Shown: positions 60,345-64,000 of the stretch, piece after piece
How positions within the stretch are numbered: the stretch's first letter is position 1
Layout of the letters: each line of letters starts with the position of its first letter
Origin: Chlorella sorokiniana
Taxonomy: Eukaryota; Chlorophyta; Trebouxiophyceae; Chlorellales; Chlorellaceae
Direction: 5' to 3'
Assembly (NCBI GenBank): GCA_025917655.1
Contig: CP084610.1
Location: 496,001-560,000 of the forward strand
Length of the DNA: 64,000 nt
Program-made: the position numbers and the translations under genes
The notes under the pieces: generated by a model
The model's database searches: none
Seen by the model: only the letters and a program-made list of their open reading frames with translations
Told to the model about the DNA's origin: nothing

Positions 60345-63300
60345 ATGGCCGTCCCGAACTCCAGCGATATCGCTGCTGCGCCCCGCGAGTTTGCCATCTA
60401 CGCACAGGCACAGGGCAGTGCGCAGGTGAGAGTTGCATGATGTTCAGAACGAGTGGTCTCGTGCCGGAGGCCCTGAAGCACTTCATGTCGGGCAGGAAGC
60501 GCCTCCCCCGCAGCGGGGACTGCATCAACTCTGGTTTGTCGCAGTTGAGCTACCTATTCGCTGACAGCTACGCCACCGGCGTGGCCTAACCCTGGGCAGG
60601 AGTTGCCGCTGAAATTGTTGGCCAGCTGCGCTGCAGAAGCTGGCCGACCTGGTCAAGCAGTATGGCAAGGGTGAGGTTGCTGCCGAGGCGCCCTTCTCTG
60701 ACGTGAAGAATGCGCTGCATCGCGACTGCTCCCACGCGGCTGACGGCACCGGCAACTGCCTCGCGTTTGCCGCACGCGACTCGTCCGGCCACCTGGCCCC
60801 CTTCCGCTTCAGCCGCCGCCCTGTGGGCCCTACCGACGTCCGCCTGCAGGTCACCCACTGGTGAGGCCCTGCGTGTGTGTTTGGGGGCCCCGGGGGGCTT
60901 GCAGAGTGGGCTGGCGGGCTGCGCAGTTGGCGCAGCCCGCCATGTGCAGGGTCCCTCGGCGCAGCTTGTGCAAGCTTCCTCGTTGCGGCCACACCCGCTG
61001 TTGCGGCCACGACCGCTCGCGCCCCTGAGGCGCCCTCCCCCTTTTTTGTCGCAGCGGCATCTGCCACTCCGACCTGCACCAGATTTGCGGCGATTGGGGC
61101 AACTCCACCTGGCCCATGGTGCCCGGCCACGAGGTGGTGGGCATCGTCACCGAGGTCGGCGCCGACGTGACCGAGTTCGCGGTGAGCGGTTCTGTACTGT
61201 CTGCCCTCCTTCCCCCCCCTCCCCCACCCCCACCCTAGCGCAGCACCCCGCCCACCCACCCACCCGCATGCCCCCTCCCCCTTACTTGACAGGTAGGCGA
61301 CCACGCCGGCGTCGGCTGCATGGTGGAGTCGTGCGGCAAGTGCGAGCAGTGCGCGGAGGGCGAGGAGCAGTTCTGCCCGGGCTGCGTGTTCACCTACAAC
61401 GCCACCCTGCCTGATGGCACCGTCGCCCAGGGCGGCTACTCCACCCACATGGTGGACAAGAGGTGAGGCCGAGTGCAGAGAGCGGCTGCGGCCGCGCTCC
61501 GCGACCGTCCGCCTTTGGCGCCACACCCGGTGACGCACCCGTGCCCCCGGGTCTTTTTAAGCCTGCTTTCGCCCTAGGTGTGAGCAGTCTCTCAAGCCCA
61601 TGTACCGCCTTTGCATCCACCCAGGTTCACGCTGAAGCTGCCCAAGAGCCTGCCGCTGGACGCCACCGCCCCGCTGCTGTGCGCCGGCATCACCACCTAC
61701 TCCCCCATGCGTCGCTTTGGCCTGGTGAGCGGCACAGCGGCGGCTTTCGCTTCATGCTCTGCGGCAGGGGCGGTTACGAAGGAAAGACAGGGATCTGGTT
61801 GCGGCACCTTGATTGCCATGGCAGGCGGCCAGTCGTCCTGGCCCTTGAGCATCCGTGGTGGATGCTTTGTTGCAGAGTTTGGCCCCTGCCCCTTTGCCCC
61901 TTGTTCTGCCACGCCCACGTCGCAGCTGCGCTGCCCCGCCCTCCTACCCTCACTTCGCCGTCTTTCGCACCCCCATACTTGCCCCCTCATGCTGTTCGGT
62001 TCAGGACAAGCCCGGCATGAACGTTGGCGTGGTGGGGCTGGGCGGCCTTGGCCACATGGTGGTGAAGTGGGGCAAGGCGTTTGGCTGCAAGGTGGGCAGG
62101 GGGCCACGGTACCAGACAATCCCCTTGCCCTCTGGTGGGGTGTTACCGCAGCGGTGGCAGCTGTCAATGCGGCACCCCTCAGCGCAGCAGCAGCCTAACC
62201 GCCCGCCCCCTTCCGTCGCCCGCTCAGGTCACCGTCATTTCCACGTCGCCAAACAAGAAGGCGGAGGCCCTGGAGCGGCTGGGCGCCGACGCTTTCATCG
62301 TCAGCAAGGACGAGGCGGAGATGCAGGCGGCGGCGGGCACCCTGCACGGCATCATCGACACCGTTTCAGGTGGGCGATGAGCCGCTGCTGTGCGCGCGTG
62401 TCTCGTGTGTGGGAGGTGCCTCAGTCACCACAGGGTGGTGGTGTCCTGGTTTCGGCTGTGCCTTCGAGCTTGAGAGCAACAGAGCAACAGCTGGCAGGGA
62501 GGAGCCTGGGGTGGCCGTGTCAAAGTTTCTCATGTCCTGCCCTGTTGGTGGTCCTCTGCCCCCTGCTCTTCCTGCGCAGCCGATCACGACCTGGGCCCCT
62601 ACCTCACCCTGCTGCGCGCCTCCGGCAAGCTCATCGTAGTGGGTCTGCCCACTCAGCCCTTTGCAGTCTCCCCCATCCCCTTCGTCTTCCGTGAGCCTGC
62701 CGCCTGCTGCACGCCCGCCTGCCCGCCTGCGCCGGTGGTCTGCATGCCTGGCAGCGCGGCGAGCCAAGTGCAACCGACGTGCGGCCGCGCCTCCCACCCC
62801 GCCTCTGCTCACCTGGGACTTGAACCTGCGCAGGCGCGCTGACCGTGGCGGGGAGCGCTATTGGCGGCATCCGGGAGACGCAGGAGATGCTGGGTGAGGG
62901 CGTGGGCTGGCATGGCTGGGGCCGGGCGTCGGCCGCCTGGTTGGTTCCCTGCGTGGCGGGCAGGCCTGGGCTGGCTTGTGCACCGTGTGCGCCATTCGGA
63001 GCGGCGGCTCTGGGACCTGTTGTTCGCTTCGGGCTGCACCCGGCGCCTGCATACGACGCCCACCGGCTGCACCTCCATGCTGGCTGCAGATTTTGCGGCT
63101 GAGCACGGCGTGACCTGTGACATCGAGACCATCCCCATTGACTACTGCAACGAGGCCATGGTGGGCTGCCCAGCTGGCTCATGCATGCATGCCTCCCTGC
63201 TGCGCCTCTATCCGCTGCCCCACCAGCTTGATCGGGTGCTTGCGTTTGCGGCGGCAGTGGCGGTTACCTGCTCCTCCCCACCGCTGCCCACCGCTGCAGG

Positions 63301-63368
63301 AGCGCATGCACAAGAACGACGTGCGCTACCGCTTCGTGATTGACATCCAGGGCTCGCTTGTGGCTTGA
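60345..63368 (+). CDS. Zinc-dependent alcohol dehydrogenase, cinnamyl alcohol dehydrogenase family
   Basis: NADP(H)-dependent medium-chain dehydrogenase acting on alcohols and aldehydes. Eleven exons join in frame without breaks: 60345-60425, 60637-60860, 61055-61181, 61293-61462, 61625-61724, 62005-62091, 62228-62369, 62580-62690, 62834-62893, 63090-63160, 63300-63368. Catalytic zinc ligands are in [14 protein letters not shown] and [10 protein letters not shown]. The structural zinc loop is [15 protein letters not shown]. The nucleotide fold motif is [20 protein letters not shown], followed by VTVISTS as in NADP-linked members. It ends [10 protein letters not shown] segment of about 70 residues precedes the GroES-like domain ([40 protein letters not shown]); common family members lack it. 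No obvious transit peptide. Confidence 0.94.
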
Positions 63369-63848
63369 GCAGCGCCGCACAAACTGACGCCGTGACTGAT
63401 GAGCCATAGAAGCTCCATCCCACCCTAACATATAGACCCCCCACACCCACAACAACCATCTTTTGCTGAAATTTTTGCTTCCTGTATGTTATCGACTCTG
63501 CAATAAGCTGGCAATGTGCATGTTTCACTATTAGCAATGCAAATTCATTGATTCACAGCCCTACAGAAGCAGCTGCATCGCCAGCTGCGCCGGCCAGCGC
63601 AGTTGCCTTGTGACCGCGGCATCAGTGCTGACCAGTCTGGCCACCACGGGACCCAGCATACCCTGCCCTCCGGTGCGTAAACCCAAGGCAGGACCCCAGT
63701 TCATTCATTATCTTCTCATGATGTGGAGGGCGTACCTGAGCGCCGTTAGCATGCGGCCGCCAACGCTGCCCAAAGCTGGTAAACCTGCCCCAAGCGGCTC
63801 CGCACACTGTCTTGATCTTTGAATGGGGATTCCTAGCTTTGTTTGAAC
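63369..63848 (+). other. Intergenic after alcohol dehydrogenase
   Basis: 3' region of the dehydrogenase and 5' region of a possible next gene. No TGTAA was found; no other feature seen. Confidence 0.35.
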
Positions 63849-63902
63849 ATGGTGTTGGCACTACTGGTGGGTGGAGCTCTCGGCTCTGCCGCTGGAGTCG
63901 CG
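63849..63902 (+). CDS. Possible first exon of a further gene (partial)
   Basis: ATG at 63849 opens 18 codons, a Gly/Ala-rich hydrophobic stretch (MVLALLVGGALGSAAGVA). They end at a good 5' splice site, GTGAGG at 63903. This could be the start of a small membrane protein with a glycine-zipper helix. The window ends too soon to tell, and the call rests on this pattern alone. Confidence 0.25.
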
Positions 63903-64000
63903 GTGAGGGGGACCAGGGCTTGGGTTTTGCCTGTGACGAAGCACATCGCATGCTTGCCCGCATATCCGATCAGCGGTGCGTGTCCACCAGGCGCGGATGT

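Overview
The window looks like nuclear DNA of a GC-rich green alga, most likely a trebouxiophyte of the Chlorella kind. Reasons: genes carry many short introns (13 coding exons in the tryptophanyl-tRNA synthetase, 11 each in the ATP synthase gamma and alcohol dehydrogenase genes). TGTAA, the usual chlorophyte poly(A) signal, follows many stop codons. Proteins are rich in Ala, Gly and Gln. Several proteins belong to plant-type families (CCT, SBP-box, DUF3755, the ETG1 form of MCM-binding protein, an enolase with the plant/algal N-terminal extension). No bacterial operon, tRNA, rRNA, CRISPR array or recognisable transposon or virus copy was seen.

Layout. 0.5-2.9 kb: DHHC palmitoyltransferase (+). 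4.3-6.7 kb: CCT-domain regulator (-). 7.4-10.8 kb: MYND-finger protein (+). 11.5-12.7 kb: secreted silk-like repeat protein (+). 13.2-14.9 kb: SANT/DUF3755 nuclear protein (-). 15.5-19.5 kb: cytosolic tryptophanyl-tRNA synthetase (+). 20.0-23.0 kb: mitochondrial ATP synthase gamma (+). 23.7-26.0 kb: secreted six-cysteine protein of unknown function (-). 26.6-30.8 kb: MCM-binding protein (+). 31.4-33.5 kb: membrane protein (+). 35.1-39.0 kb: disordered protein with an RGG box and repeated LL motifs (+). 40.4-42.5 kb: probably plastid-targeted NTF2/SnoaL-like protein (-). 42.8-44.3 kb: single-pass membrane protein (+). 44.8-49.4 kb: enolase (-). 50.6-52.5 kb: multi-pass membrane protein (-). 53.3-58.7 kb: long SBP-box transcription factor of the SPL1/CRR1 type (-). 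59.6-60.0 kb: orphan last exons of a sugar-phosphate/nucleotide-sugar transporter-like gene (+). 60.3-63.4 kb: zinc alcohol dehydrogenase of the cinnamyl alcohol dehydrogenase family (+). 63.8 kb: possible first exon of a further gene (+).

The genes do not form one pathway; this is an ordinary mix of core metabolism (enolase, ATP synthase, tRNA charging, alcohol dehydrogenase), replication (MCM-binding protein), transcription regulators and lineage-specific proteins. Several pairs are divergent and may share promoters; convergent pairs have close 3' ends.

A caution for any user: many exons show a single-base frame break inside a short run of G or C, nearly always in the sense of one missing base. 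Conserved protein resumes at once in the next frame. This looks like systematic homopolymer shortening in the assembly, so automatic gene models here will be broken or will contain false introns. The observations most worth following are the silk-like protein, the LL/RGG protein, the orphan transporter exons, a replaced zinc ligand in the SBP domain, and repeat structures in introns and promoters.
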